A stretch of 64,000 bases of DNA, from contig NC_091111.1 of the NCBI RefSeq assembly GCF_024713975.1, positions 18,945,501 through 19,009,500 on the forward strand. The letters are read 5' to 3'. A program made the translations under genes and the position numbers. Position 1 is the stretch's first letter. Each line of letters opens with the position of its first letter. Of this stretch, positions 1-11,061 are shown piece after piece. The notes beneath the pieces were generated by a model. That model was given only the letters and a program-made list of their open reading frames with translations, made no database searches and had not been told where the DNA came from. The stretch is from Paralichthys olivaceus (lineage: Eukaryota > Chordata > Actinopteri > Pleuronectiformes > Paralichthyidae).

Positions 1-1838
1 GAATTCTCATGTGGATTTTCAAAGTACCATTACTTACAAAACCTTTCCCACATGTTTGGCAACAATAAGGCTTCTCACGAGTGTGAATTCTCATGTGGAC
101 GTTCAAATTACCACTACTTACAAAACTTTTCCCACATATTTTGCAAGAATATGGCTTCTCACCTGTGTGACTCCTCATGTGGACTTTCAAACAATTAACC
201 TGTGAGAAACCTTTCTGACATATTTGGCAAGAATACGGCTTCTCACCAGTGTGAATTCTCATGTGCACTAACAAATGAACACGACTTGCAAAACATTTTG
301 TACACGTTTGGCAACAATACGGCTTCTCACCTGTGTGAGTTCTCATGTGGTCTTTCAAATTATCATTACGTTCAAACCTTTTCCTGCATATTTTGCATAA
401 ATAAGGTTTCTCACCTGTGTGTGTTCTCAGATGAATCTTCAATTTATTACTGTTCCCAAATTTGTTTCCACAAGTGTCACATTTGAAAGAATCTTCACTT
501 GTATGAGTATCAGGGTTAATCTCTGATGTGTGAGAGTTAAAAACATTGTCTCTGTGACTCCTGTTTTCATGATGACTCTTCTGTGCTCTGGTTTCTACAT
601 TTCTAGTTGATCCTGAATCCACATGTTTTCTTCTGTGCTGATCTTGGCTCTCAGCTTCAGGAGAGTTTTGAGAGAGGAGCTGGTGCTCACCGACTGGTTC
701 TGGTTCTCTGTCATCACTTTCTTCACAATCAGGAGTCAACATGAAGGTTTCAGTCTCCGGCTTCAGTACGAGCTGCTCTCCCTCCTGACTGGTGCACATT
801 TCTTCTTGTTCCACTTTAGTCTGAGGAGGTTTTGGTTCCTCTTGGTCCAGACTGGAGTTCCTCTCCTGGTTACAGAGCTGCTGGTCAGTGAGAACCTCCT
901 CCTCTTTACAGACATGCTGCTGTGGGTGCTCTGGAGGAACAGAGACAAAAGACAGAGGTTACAACTGTGATTATGAAATAAAGACAATTTAGAGTCAGAT
1001 CTGAAAATTACTGTGAAAGTTAACAATACTAACTGCTTCTCCAGTTTTAGCACCACATGTTGTTGTAAGAGGATTTCATATTTCCATTGAATCATTTATG
1101 TTGTTTGAAACAAACATTCAAATTTATAAAGTCTATTTTATTTATGAGAGCAACAAAATAAAGTAGCATGCAGTGTTTTCTCCATCCAGACCACATTAGG
1201 TCAGGTCCGTATCAAGAACCAGTCTGTTACTGATCAGGACCTGGTGTGATGTGGTCTTGGTAAGAAAGAAAACCAGCTTCCTTATTTTAAAACAGAATAA
1301 ATGTTTCACAAAGATGAAGTATGTTCTGAAGAGTCATTCTCTTCTCTGTGATAATCTAGTCCTGACTTGACCAATCTGAGTCTATTGTTCCTTATATCAC
1401 GACCTGGTTCCATGTTCTCTACACGGGAAGAAAACTGTGAAATCTCTTTTGGTGCATTTTCACAAACACAATCAGTGTCTCACACAATCTGCACGTGTGT
1501 TTCCAAACTTCCTGGAATCATGTTTAGTGGAGGCCTGGTTTGACGAGGACAAATCCAGGTTCCATCTAACGTCAGGTTTTTAAATGAGACCTGCTGAAAC
1601 AATGGTCACTGTTTTTAATGTTGGTGACAATGTTGAACATCGACAATCAAGGATTCTGGTACAGACCGATCCTGTGCAGCTTCACTTCAGGTTTCAGAAC
1701 GATATCCAGCAGTCTGCGCTGACGATCCACCTCTTCTTCGTACTGGACGATGGTTTTTTCAAAGACTGTGAATATTTCTTCAGCAGCAGCAGTTAGTCGC
1801 TCACTGATCAACTCTCTCAAATACTGAACCGAAGACAT
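1..1838 (-). CDS. Zinc-finger gene 1 (C2H2, partial at window edge)
   Basis: Poly-C2H2 zinc-finger protein, probably a nuclear DNA-binding regulator. Coding exon 1 is 1667-1838 (57 codons plus 1 nt, from MSSVQ to LHRI). Exon 2 starts at 930 after a CCTCCAG acceptor and runs off the window start. The intron is 736 nt. Exon 2 opens with [12 protein letters not shown], where the sister genes have ELPQQ, then an acidic linker, then TGEKP-linked fingers. Five complete fingers and part of a sixth are visible. I chose the MSSVQ methionine because it is the usual family start; an in-frame ATG at 1883 would add 15 residues. The donor (ATCG|GTCTGT) is weak but kept in all copies, and it joins in phase. 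No KRAB or SCAN domain is seen. The end of the finger array is outside the window. Confidence 0.85.
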
Positions 1839-2010
1839 CGCTGCTCCGTCAACTACTTGAAGATTCACCCGAGACACGAACACACTACCGCCTCCAGCGA
1901 ACTGCTAACACTGAGCTAACGCTGCTAACGCTGCTAGCGCTGTCTGTTTACTTCCGGTGGGTGTCACACTGCGAAGGTCCGACACAGAGACAGGGTCAAC
2001 TTTTCATCTT
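1839..2010 (-). promoter_or_regulatory. Promoter / 5' UTR of zinc-finger gene 1
   Basis: Sequence just upstream of the first coding exon. It carries an ETS-type site (ACTTCCGGT, 1950-1958; CCGGAAGT on the gene strand) and short GCTAACGCTGCT repeats whose number differs between copies of the block. No TATA box was seen. The same segment occurs upstream of genes 2, 3 and 5. Confidence 0.5.
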
Positions 2011-2186
2011 CACAGCTCAAATGTTTATAGCGCCCCCTCCCGACAGATGTGGGAACCTGCCTCTGTAGATTCACACCAATGTTGCAGTTTACAATCAGAC
2101 TCTATTAGTTATAATACAGAGTGAAATCATCGGGAGAGAATTCAACATGACATAGACCAGTCATCATACATGTCTATTTATCACGC

Positions 2187-2405
2187 TATCACAGACTGTA
2201 AATAAAGATGGATGACAGAACTCCTCTCCCTCCACTTGAACACAAATGGTGGGAAAATATGTCGGACACAAGTGACGCCATCTTGCACTTTTGACGTTAT
2301 TTGCACTCAGAGTCTGCGCAGTAGTGATCGTGTCGTGGAGCCACAGTGTTGAGATCCTGCTGATCAGCTCTGCTGCCAAAACATACACTCAACCAATCAC
2401 CAGGA
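2187..2405 (-). mobile_element. Short non-autonomous DNA-transposon-like repeat upstream of gene 1
   Basis: Starts near CTGTAAATAAAGATGG and ends near CCAATCACC. Similar sequence lies at 61062-61165 and, in the opposite orientation, in the second half of 61948-62256 (shared parts: the GAGTCTG...GTGATCG...GTGGAGCC stretch, the CCAATCA motif and the AAAGATGGA-like end). It contains no transposase and the family name is not known to me. It is carried along in each duplicated block, about 350 bp upstream of exon 1. Confidence 0.55.
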
Positions 2406-3005
2406 ACCTTCCATCAGTGAGAAAGAGAAGAGAAACTCGTACATTCCTTTATTTACGAGGCTACGTTGCAATAACGTTGTCACGAAAGACAGAAAAATAT
2501 ACATTTCTGATCATAGTTTCTCTGAAACAAGCCCACAATCAAAAATACTCAAATGTATCAGGAGCAGTAACAGCCTGACAATGACCCGCCACTTTCAAAC
2601 GGCTCCTAACGTTGGGAAACGATATGTTGTGAGTAAGAAACTCACCAAACTTCATCTTGCTATTCCTCCCTAGATATCTGAGAGGACCACTGGTTTTTAC
2701 TGACTTCAGTCTTTTGAAATGTCTCAATGTTCAGAACACATGGTAGTATGTGGGCAGTGATGAATACATAGTTTAAAATAGACATATCTATTTTCATCAG
2801 TAGAAAGAGCAGAAATGAGCCTTTAGACTGATGATGCTCATAATTACTCTCATTGTTCAATCCATCAAATTGGGAACATCAGTCTGAAGAATCAGCATTG
2901 AAAGAAATATTTTAGTTATGAAAATAAAAGTTTATTTATATGGCACATTTCAAAAAGCAGTATAGAACATATTCTACATGAGTTTGTTTCACCTCTGCAG
3001 ACTGA

Positions 3006-3008
<3 letters not shown>

Positions 3009-3043
<35 letters not shown>
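3009..3043. repeat. (TA)n microsatellite
   Basis: About 17 TA units. In the sister blocks (near 6959 and 12220) the same site has only a few TA units followed by a unique stretch of about 25 bp that is missing here, so the tract expanded or replaced sequence in this copy only. Confidence 0.95.
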
Positions 3044-3046
<3 letters not shown>

Positions 3047-3811
3047 ATAGTAAAGACAGTAGTAGATGACCCTATAGATCATTTATCATCATAAACACTA
3101 AACTTCTATAAAAACATAAAACCGAGTTGTTCTTTAAAATGTGTAAAATACAAATAATATAGGAACCCTGTTGTTTGCATTTAAATAAAGTGTGTATACA
3201 CACATTTATTTAAATGTGTAAACTTAGACAGTGAAAAAAGTCCAGTTATCTCAACAACAACTTCATCTAACTCAAAATCCAAATTTGTGTTTGGGTGAGT
3301 AGAGCTCAACCGATATGGATTGTTGGGGGTTTCCAGGGAGCGTTCCAAGCGTGGCAGGAATGTTGGAAAAGATCTATAGTTACACAAGGTGACTACTTCA
3401 AAGGGAAACGGGTCCAGATTTAAACCAGGAACAGTTTTTGTTTGTTAAAGGTTCAGTCTCTGATCTTTTTGATCTCACCTCATACGACTTCAAAATGTTG
3501 CAGTTCAAAATATATTTTTACTCCAGAGTTGCAGTGATGAATTCTCAAAGGTGTGAGCTCTTCTCATGTGTGTTGTCAATCACCACTAACCCTGAAAGCT
3601 CTCCCACTCGTTTTGTAAACACAAATTTTTACCTGTAAGAATCTTTAAATGCATTTTCATGTGTGTAAACTAAGAGAAGCTTTTATTACGTGTTCCAGGC
3701 TTCTCAACTGTGTGAGTCCTCATGTGGGCTTTCAAGTGACCATTACGTCTAAACGTTTCCCACATGCATGGCAAGAATATGGCCTCTCAACTGCGTGACT
3801 CCTTGTGTGGA

Positions 3812-5798
3812 CTAATTACCACTATGTACCAAACCTTTCTTACACGTTTGGCAGGAATATGGCTTCTCAACTGTGTGACTCCTCATGTGGACATTCAAAT
3901 GATTGCTATGTCTAAAATTTTGCCCACATATTTTGCAACAATACGGCTTCTCACCTGTGTGACTCCTCAAGTGGGCTTTCAAGTTACCACTACGTCCAAA
4001 ACCTTTCCCACATATTTTGCAAGAATACGGCTTCTCACCAGTGTGAATTCTCATGTGGACTTTCAAACAACTACCCCGTGAGAAACCTTTCTGACATATT
4101 TGGCAAGAAAATGGCTTCTCACCAGTGTGAATTCTCATGTGGACTTTCAAATGACCACTACTTGCAAAACATTTTGTACATGTTTGGCAACAATACGGCT
4201 TCTCACCTGTGTGACTGCTCATGTGGAATTTTAAACTGCCATTACTTACAAAACCTTTCCCACATGTTTGGCAACAATAAGGCTTCTCACCTGTGTGAAT
4301 TCTCATGTGGTCTTTCAAATGACCACTACGTCCAAACCTTTTCCTGCATATTTTGCATAAATAAGGTTTCTCACCTGTGTGTGTTCTCCGATGAATCTTC
4401 AATTTATTACTGTTCCCAAATGTGTTTCCACAAGTGTCACATTCGAAAGAATTTTCACTTGTATGAGTATCAGGGTTAATCTCTGATGTGTGAGAGTTAA
4501 AAACATTGTCTCTGTGACTCCTGTTTTCATGAAGACTCTTCTGTGTTCTGGTTTCTACATTTCTAGTTGATCCTGAATCCACATGTTTTCTTCTGTGCTG
4601 ATCTTGGCTCTCAGCTTCAGGAGAGTTGTGAGAGAGGAGCTGGTGCTCACCGACTGGTTCTGGTTCTCTGTCGTCACTTTCTTCATAATCAGGAGTCAAC
4701 ATGAAGGTTTCAGTCTCCTGCTTCAGTACGAGCTGCTCTCCCTCCTGACTGGTGCACATTTCCTCTTGTTCCACTTTAGTCTGAGGAGGTTTTGGTTCCT
4801 CTTGGTCCAGACTGGAGTTCCTCTCCTGGTTACAGAGCTGCTGGTCAGTGAGAACCTCCTCCTCTTTACAGACATGCTGCTGTGGGAGCTCTGGAGGAAC
4901 AGAGACAAAAGACAGAGGTTACAACCGTGATTATGAAATAAAGACAATTTAGAGTCAGATCTGAAAATTACTGTGAAAGTTAACAATACTAACTGCTTCT
5001 CCAGTTTTAGCACCACATGTTGTTGTAAGAGGATTTCATATTTTCATTGAATCATTTATGTTGTTTGAAACAAACATTCAAATTTATAAAGTCTATTTTA
5101 TTTATGAGAGCAACAAAATAAAGTAGCATGCAGTGTTTTCTCCATCCAGACCACATTAGGTCAGGTCTGTATCAAGAACCAGTCTGTTACTGATCAGGAC
5201 CTGGTGTGATGTGGTCTTGGTATGTAAGAAAACCAGCTTCCTTATTTTAAAACAGAATAAATGTTTCACAAAGATGAAGTATGTTCTGAAGAGTCATTCG
5301 CTTCTCTGTGATAATCTAGTCCTGACTTGACCAATCTGAGTCTATTGTTCCTTATATCACGACCTGGTTCCATGTTCTCTACACGGGAAGAAAACTGTGA
5401 AATCTCTTTTGGTGCATTTTCACAAACACAATCAGTGTCTCACACAATCTGCACGTGTGTTTCCAAACTTCCTGGAATCATGTTTAGTGGAGGCCTGGTT
5501 TGACGAGGACAAATCCAGGTTCCATCTAACGTCAGGTTTTTAAATGAGACCTGCTGAAACAATGGTCACTGTTTTTAATGTTGGTGACAATGTTGAACAT
5601 CGACAATCAAGGATTCTGGTACAGACCGATCCTGTGCAGCTTCACTTCAGGTTTCAGAACGATATCCAGCAGTCTGCGCTGACGATCCACCTCTTCTTCG
5701 TACTGGACGATGGTTTTTTCAAAGACTGTGAATATTTCTTCAGCAGCAGCAGTTAGTCGCTCACTGATCAACTCTCTCAAATACTGAACCGAAGACAT
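3812..5798 (-). CDS. Zinc-finger gene 2 (C2H2, C-terminally truncated)
   Basis: Coding exons 5627-5798 and 3812-4890, 416 aa with a 736-nt intron. The order is the MSSVQ...LHRI helical module, [12 protein letters not shown], a long acidic and polar linker, then seven complete C2H2 fingers and a broken eighth. The reading frame ends inside finger 8 (KKGLVHSGN-stop). Compared with the usual GGTAATTTGAAAGTCCAC, this copy has GGTAATTAGTCCAC, which looks like a 4-nt deletion that makes a stop at once. Beyond it one can still read a decayed ninth finger and the RNKSFS-like tail kept in genes 3 and 4. The protein may still work with seven fingers. Predicted role: sequence-specific DNA binding in the nucleus; targets unknown. 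Confidence 0.85.
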
Positions 5799-5970
5799 CG
5801 CTGCTCCGTCAACTACTTGAAGATTCACCCGAGACACGAACACACTACCGCCTCCAGCGAACTGCTAACACTGAGCTAACGCTGCTAGCGCTGTCTGTTT
5901 ACTTCCGGTGGGTGTCACACTGCGAAGGTCCGACACAGAGACAGGGTCAACTTTTCATCTTCACAGCTCA
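5799..5970 (-). promoter_or_regulatory. Promoter / 5' UTR of zinc-finger gene 2
   Basis: Same promoter segment as gene 1, with the ETS-type site ACTTCCGGT at 5901-5909 and one GCTAACGCTGCT repeat unit fewer than gene 1. Confidence 0.5.
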
Positions 5971-6137
5971 AATGTTTATAGCGCCCCCTCCCGACAGATG
6001 TGGGAACCTGCCTCTGTAGATTCACACCAATGTTGCAGTTTACAATCAGACTCTATTAGTTATAATACAGAGTGAAATCATCGGGAGAGAATTCAACAAG
6101 ACATAGACCAGTCATCATACATGTCTATTTATCACGC

Positions 6138-6356
6138 TATCACAGACTGTAAATAAAGATGGATGACAGAACTCCTCTCCCTCCACTTGAACACAAATGG
6201 TGGGAAAATATGTCGGACACAAGTGACGCCATCTTGCACTTTTGACGTTATTTGCACTCAGAGTCTGCGCAGTAGTGATCGTGTCGTGGAGCCACAGTGT
6301 TGAGATCCTGCTGATCAGCTCTGCTGCCAAAACATACACTCAACCAATCACCAGGA
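6138..6356 (-). mobile_element. Short DNA-transposon-like repeat upstream of gene 2
   Basis: Copy of the element at 2187-2405, carried by block duplication, in the same place relative to exon 1. Confidence 0.5.
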
Positions 6357-7621
6357 ACCTTCCATCAGTGAGAAAGAGAAGAGAAACTCGTACATTCCTT
6401 TATTTACGAGGCTACGTTGCAATAACGTTGTCACGAAAGACAGAAAAATATACATTTCTGATCATAGATTCTCTGAAACAAGCCCACAATCATAAATACT
6501 CAAATGTATCAGGAGCAGTAACAGCCTGACAATGACCCGCCACTTTCAAACGGCTCCTAACGTTGGGAAACGATATGTTGTGAGTAAGAAACTCACCAAA
6601 CTTCATCTTGCTATTCCTCCCTAGATATCTGAGAGGACCACTGGTTTTTACTGACTTCAGTCTTTTGAAATGTCTCAATGTTCAGAACACATGGTAGTAT
6701 GTGGGCAGTGATGAATACATACTTTAAAATAGACATATCTATTTTCATCAGTAGAAAGAGCAGAAATGAGCCTTTAGACTGATGATGCTCATAATTACTC
6801 TCATTGTTCAATCCATCAAATTGGGAACATCAGTCTGAAGAATCAGCATTGAAAGAAATATTTTAGTTATGAAAACAAAAGTTTATTTACATGGCACATT
6901 TCAAAAAGCAGTATAGAACATATTCTACATGAGTTTGTTTCACCTCTGCAGACTGAAATAATATATATATACAGACATTATAAAATAAAGGACATGTTAT
7001 AGTAAAGACTGTAGTAGATGACCCTATAGATCATTTATCATCATAAACACTAAACTTCTATAAAAACATAAAACCGAGTTGTTCTTTAAAATGTGTAAAA
7101 TACAAATAATATAGGAACCCTTTTGTTTGCATTTAAATAAAGTGTGTATACACACATTTATTTAAATGTGTAAACTTAGACAGTGAAAAAAGTCCAGTTA
7201 TCTCAACAACAACTTCATCTAACTCAAAATCCAAATTTGTGTTTGGGTGAGTAGAGCTCAACCGATATGGATTGTTGGGGGTTTCCAGGGAGCGTTCCAA
7301 GCGTGGCAGGAATGTTGGAAAAGATCTATAGTTACACAAGGTGACTACTTCAAAGGGAAACGGGTCCAGATTTAAACCAGGAACAGTTTTTGTTTGTTAA
7401 AGGTTCAGTCTCTGATCTTTTTGATCTCACCTCATATGACTTCAAAATGTTGCAGTTCAAAATATATTTTTACTCCAGAGTTGCAGTGATGAATTCTCAA
7501 AGGTGTGAGCTCTTCTCATGTGTGTTGTCAATCACCACTAACCCTGAAAGCTCTCCCACTCGTTTTGTAAACACAAATTTTTACCTGTGTGAATCTTTAA
7601 ATGCATTTTCATGTGTGTAAA

Positions 7622-10600
7622 CTAAGAGAAGCTTTTATTACGTGATGCAGGCTTCTCACCTGTGTGAGTTCTCATGTGGACTTTCAAACAATTACTCTGT
7701 GAGAAACCTTTCTGACATATTTGGCAAGAATACGGCTTCTCACCTGTGTGAGTTCTCATGTGGACTTTCAAACAATTACTCTGTGAGAAACCTTTCTGAC
7801 ATATTTGGCAAGAATACGGCTTCTCACCAGTGTGAATTCTCATGTGGACTAACAAATGACCACGATCTGCAAAACGTTTTGTACACGTTTGGCAACAATA
7901 TGGCTTCTCACCTGTGTGAGTTCTCATGTGGAGTTTCAAGTGACAATTAAGTCCAAAACTTTTACCGCATATTTTGCAAGAAAATGGCTTCTCACCAGTG
8001 TGACTCCTCATGTGGACTAACAAATGACCACTACTTACAAAACCTTTCCCACATGTTTGGCAACAATAAGGCCTCTCACGAGTGTGAATTCTCATGTGGA
8101 TTTTCAAAGTACCATTACTTACAAAACCTTTCCCACATGTTTGGCAACAATAAGGCTTCTCACGAGTGTGAATTCTCATGTGGACGTTCAAATTACCACT
8201 ACTTACAAAACTTTTCCCACATATTTTGCAAGAATATGGCTTCTCACCTGTGTGACTCCTCATGTGGACTAACAAATGACCACTACTTACAAAACCTTTC
8301 CCACATGTTTGGCAACAATAAGGCCTCTCACGAGTGTGAATTCTCATGTGGATTTTCAAAGTACCATTACTTACAAAACCTTTCCCACATGTTTGGCAAC
8401 AATAAGGCTTCTCACGAGTGTGAATTCTCATGTGGACGTTCAAATTACCACTACTTACAAAACTTTTCCCACATATTTTGCATAAATAAGGTTTCTCACC
8501 TGTGTGTGTTCTCAGATGAATCTTCAATTTATTACTGTTCCCAAATTTGTTTCCACAAGTATCACATTTGAAAGAATCTTCACTTGTATGAGTATCAGGG
8601 TTAATCTCTGATGTGTGAGAGTTAAAAACATTGTCTCTGTGACTCCTGTTTTCATGAAGACTCTTCTGTGCTCTGGTTTCTACATTTCTAGTTGATCCTG
8701 AATCCACATGTTTTCTTCTGTGCTGATCTTGGCTCTCAGCTTCAGGAGAGTTTTGAGAGAGGAGCTGGTGCTCACCGACTGGTTCTGGTTCTCTGTCGTC
8801 ACTTTCTTCATAATCAGGAGTCAACATGAAGGTTTCAGTCTCCGGCTTCAGTACGAGCTGCTCTCCCTCCTGACTGGTGCACATTTCCTCTTGTTCCACT
8901 TTAGTCTGAGGAGGTTTTGGTTCCTCTTGGTCCAGACTGGAGTTCCTCTCCTGGTTACAGAGCTGCTGGTCAGTGAGAACCTCCTCCTCTTTACAGACAT
9001 GCTGCTGTGGGAGCTCTGGAGGAACAGAGACAAAGACAGAGGTTACAACTGTGATTATGAAATAAAGACAATTTAGAGTCAGATCTGAAAATTACTGTGA
9101 AAGTTAACAATACTAACTGCTTCTCCAGTTTTAGCACCACATGTTGTTGTAAGAGGATTTCATATTTTCATTGAATCATTTATGTTGTTTGAAACAAACA
9201 TTCAAATGTATAAAGTCTATTTTATTTATGAGAGCAACAAAATAAAGTAGCATGCAGTGTTTTCTCCATCCAGACCACATTAGGTCAGGTCCGTATCAAG
9301 AACCAGTCTGTTACTGATCAGGACCTGGTGTGATGTGGTCTTGGTATGAAAGAAAACCAGCTTCCTTATTTTAAAACAGAATAAATGTTTCACAAAGATG
9401 AAGTATGTTCTGAAGAGTCATTCGCTTCTCTGTGATAATCTAGTCCTGACTTGACCAATCTGAGTCTATTGTTCCTTATATCACGACCTGGTTCCATGTT
9501 CTCTACACGGGAAGAAAACTGTGAAATCTCTTTTGGTGCATTTTCACAAACACAATCAGTGTCTCACACAATCTGCACGTGTGTTTCCAAACTTCCTGGA
9601 ATCATGTTTAGTGGAGGCCTGGTTTGACGAGGACAAATCCAGGTTCCATCTAACGTCAGGTTTTTAAATGAGACCTGCTCCACTGTTATCTGGGTGGAGA
9701 AAACACACAGCAACAAGTCCAATATCAGCCACATTGTGCTTGTACAGACCGATCCTGTGCAGCTTCACTTCAGGTTTCAGAACGATATCCAGCAGTCTGC
9801 GCTGACGATCCACCTCTTCATCTCTAGTTGATCCTGAATCCACATGTTTTCTTCTGTGCTGATCTTGGCTCTCAGCTTCAGGAGAGTTGTGAGAGAGGAG
9901 CTGGTGCTCACCGACTGGTTCTGGTTCTCTGTCGTCACTTTCTTCATAATCAGGAGTCAACATGAAGGTTTCAGTCTCCTGCTTCAGTACAAGCTGCTCT
10001 CCCTCCTGACTGGTGCACATTTCCTCTTGTTCCACTTTAGTCTGAGGAGGTTTTGGTTCCTCTTGGTCCAGACTGGAGTTCCTCTCCTGGTTACAGAGCT
10101 GCTGGTCAGTGAGAACCTCCTCCTCTTTACAGACATGCTGCTGTGGGAGCTCTGGAGGAACAGAGAGAAACAAGACAGAGGTTACAACTGTGATTATGAA
10201 ATAAAGACAATTTAGAGTCAGATCTGAAAATTACTGTGAAAGTTAACAATACTAACTGCTTCTCCAGTTTTAGCACCACATGTTGTTGTAAGAGGATTTC
10301 ATATTTCCATTGAATCATTTATGTTGTTTGCAACAAACATTCAAATTTATAAAGTCTATTTTATTTATGAGAGCAACAAAATAAAGTAGCATGCAGTGTT
10401 TTCTCCATCCAGACCACATTAGGTCAGGTCCGTATCAAGAACCAGTCTGTTACTGATCAGGACCTGGTGTGATGTGGTCTTGGTATGTAAGAAAACCAGC
10501 TTCCTTATTTTAAAACAGAATAAATGTTTCACAAAGATGAAGTATGTTCTGAAGAGTCATTCTCTTCTCTGTGATAATCTAGTCCTGACTTGACCAATCT

Positions 10601-11061
10601 GAGTCTATTGTTCCTTATATCACGACCTGGTTCCATGTTCTCTACACGGGAAGAAAACTGTGAAATCTCTTTTGGTGCATTTTCACAAACACAATCAGTG
10701 TCTCACACAATCTGCACGTGTGTTTCCAAACTTCCTGGAATCATGTTTAGTGGAGGCCTGGTTTGACGAGGACAAATCCAGGTTCCATCTAACGTCAGGT
10801 TTTTAAATGAGACCTGCTGAAACAATGGTCACTGTTTTTAATGTTGGTGACAATGTTGAACATCGACAATCAAGGATTCTGGTACAGACCGATCCTGTGC
10901 AGCTTCACTTCAGGTTTCAGAACGATATCCAGCAGTCTGCGCTGACGATCCACCTCTTCTTCGTACTGGACGATGGTTTTTTCAAAGACTGTGAATATTT
11001 CTTCAGCAGCAGCAGTTAGTCGCTCACTGATCAACTCTCTCAAATACTGAACCGAAGACAT
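7622..11061 (-). CDS. Zinc-finger gene 3 (11 fingers, with extra chimeric exon)
   Basis: Best model: exon 1 10890-11061, an extra exon 9750-10151, and the finger exon 7622-9015, joining in phase to 655 aa. Exon 1 gives MSSVQ...LHRI. The extra exon repeats [12 protein letters not shown]...DSGSTR and then the end of the helical module (DEEVDRQRR...LHRI). The last exon begins ELPQQ again, followed by the acidic linker and 11 C2H2 fingers, ending [12 protein letters not shown]. Fingers 2-4 and 5-7 form an 84-residue unit present twice, and fingers 10 and 11 are identical. No separate standard exon 1 lies between 9015 and 9750, so the finger exon needs the upstream exon 1. If the extra exon is skipped the phase still holds (172+1394 nt, 521 aa). 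Likely a nuclear DNA-binding protein; targets unknown. Confidence 0.75.
8020..8523 (-). repeat. Internal 252-bp tandem duplication in the gene 3 finger array
   Basis: Three consecutive fingers (…[10 protein letters not shown]…, …[10 protein letters not shown]…, …[10 protein letters not shown]…) occur twice in a row with no amino-acid change, as fingers 2-4 and 5-7. The unit is exactly three 28-residue fingers. Boundaries are approximate, since any circular permutation fits. Confidence 0.85.
9750..10151 (-). other. Chimeric in-frame exon (start of exon 2 fused to end of exon 1)
   Basis: 402 nt (134 codons), entered and left in phase 1. Its 5' part is the start of a finger-gene exon 2 with its own CCTCCAG acceptor. 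At about 9816-9824 it switches directly to exon 1 sequence and ends at the usual ATCG|GTCTGT donor. The fingers that should follow are absent. The intron just after the donor differs from the standard one and reads HNVA-like, as in gene 4, so the donor part came from a gene 4-like copy. Probably an unequal-recombination product that kept both splice sites and the frame. Confidence 0.75.

Larger units (their letters stand above)
1839..3811. repeat. Tandemly duplicated flanking block, copy A
   Basis: Spacer between exon 1 of gene 1 and the 3' end of gene 2. It holds the gene 1 promoter, a short DNA-transposon-like insertion (about 2187-2405), a (TA)n tract and the 3' flank of gene 2. A possible poly(A) signal for gene 2 is TTTATT at 3205-3210 (AATAAA on the minus strand). 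The block is nearly identical to 5799-7621 and 11062-12882. Small open frames in it follow the repeat copies and are not taken as genes. Confidence 0.85.
5799..7621. repeat. Tandemly duplicated flanking block, copy B
   Basis: Spacer between exon 1 of gene 2 and the 3' end of gene 3, nearly identical to copies A and C apart from scattered substitutions and the TA tract. It includes the transposon-like insertion at about 6138-6356 and a minus-strand AATAAA (TTTATT near 7157) that could serve gene 3. No separate gene was seen. Confidence 0.85.

Noticed and set aside
1883-1883. Upstream in-frame ATG (MFVSRVNLQ...) as the start of the zinc-finger proteins
   Set aside because: Possible, but the family normally starts at MSSVQ, and the gene 4 version upstream (MSQVYVQVV) differs.
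2164-2578. 74- and 95-codon frames repeated in each block
   Set aside because: They fall inside the short transposon-like element and its flank; identity follows the block duplication, not coding constraint.
3181-3387. 68-codon minus-strand frame repeated at 7133 and 12394
   Set aside because: It lies in the 3' flank of the zinc-finger genes, is copied with the block, and the frame is not kept in the diverged gene 5 flank (16.7-16.9 kb).
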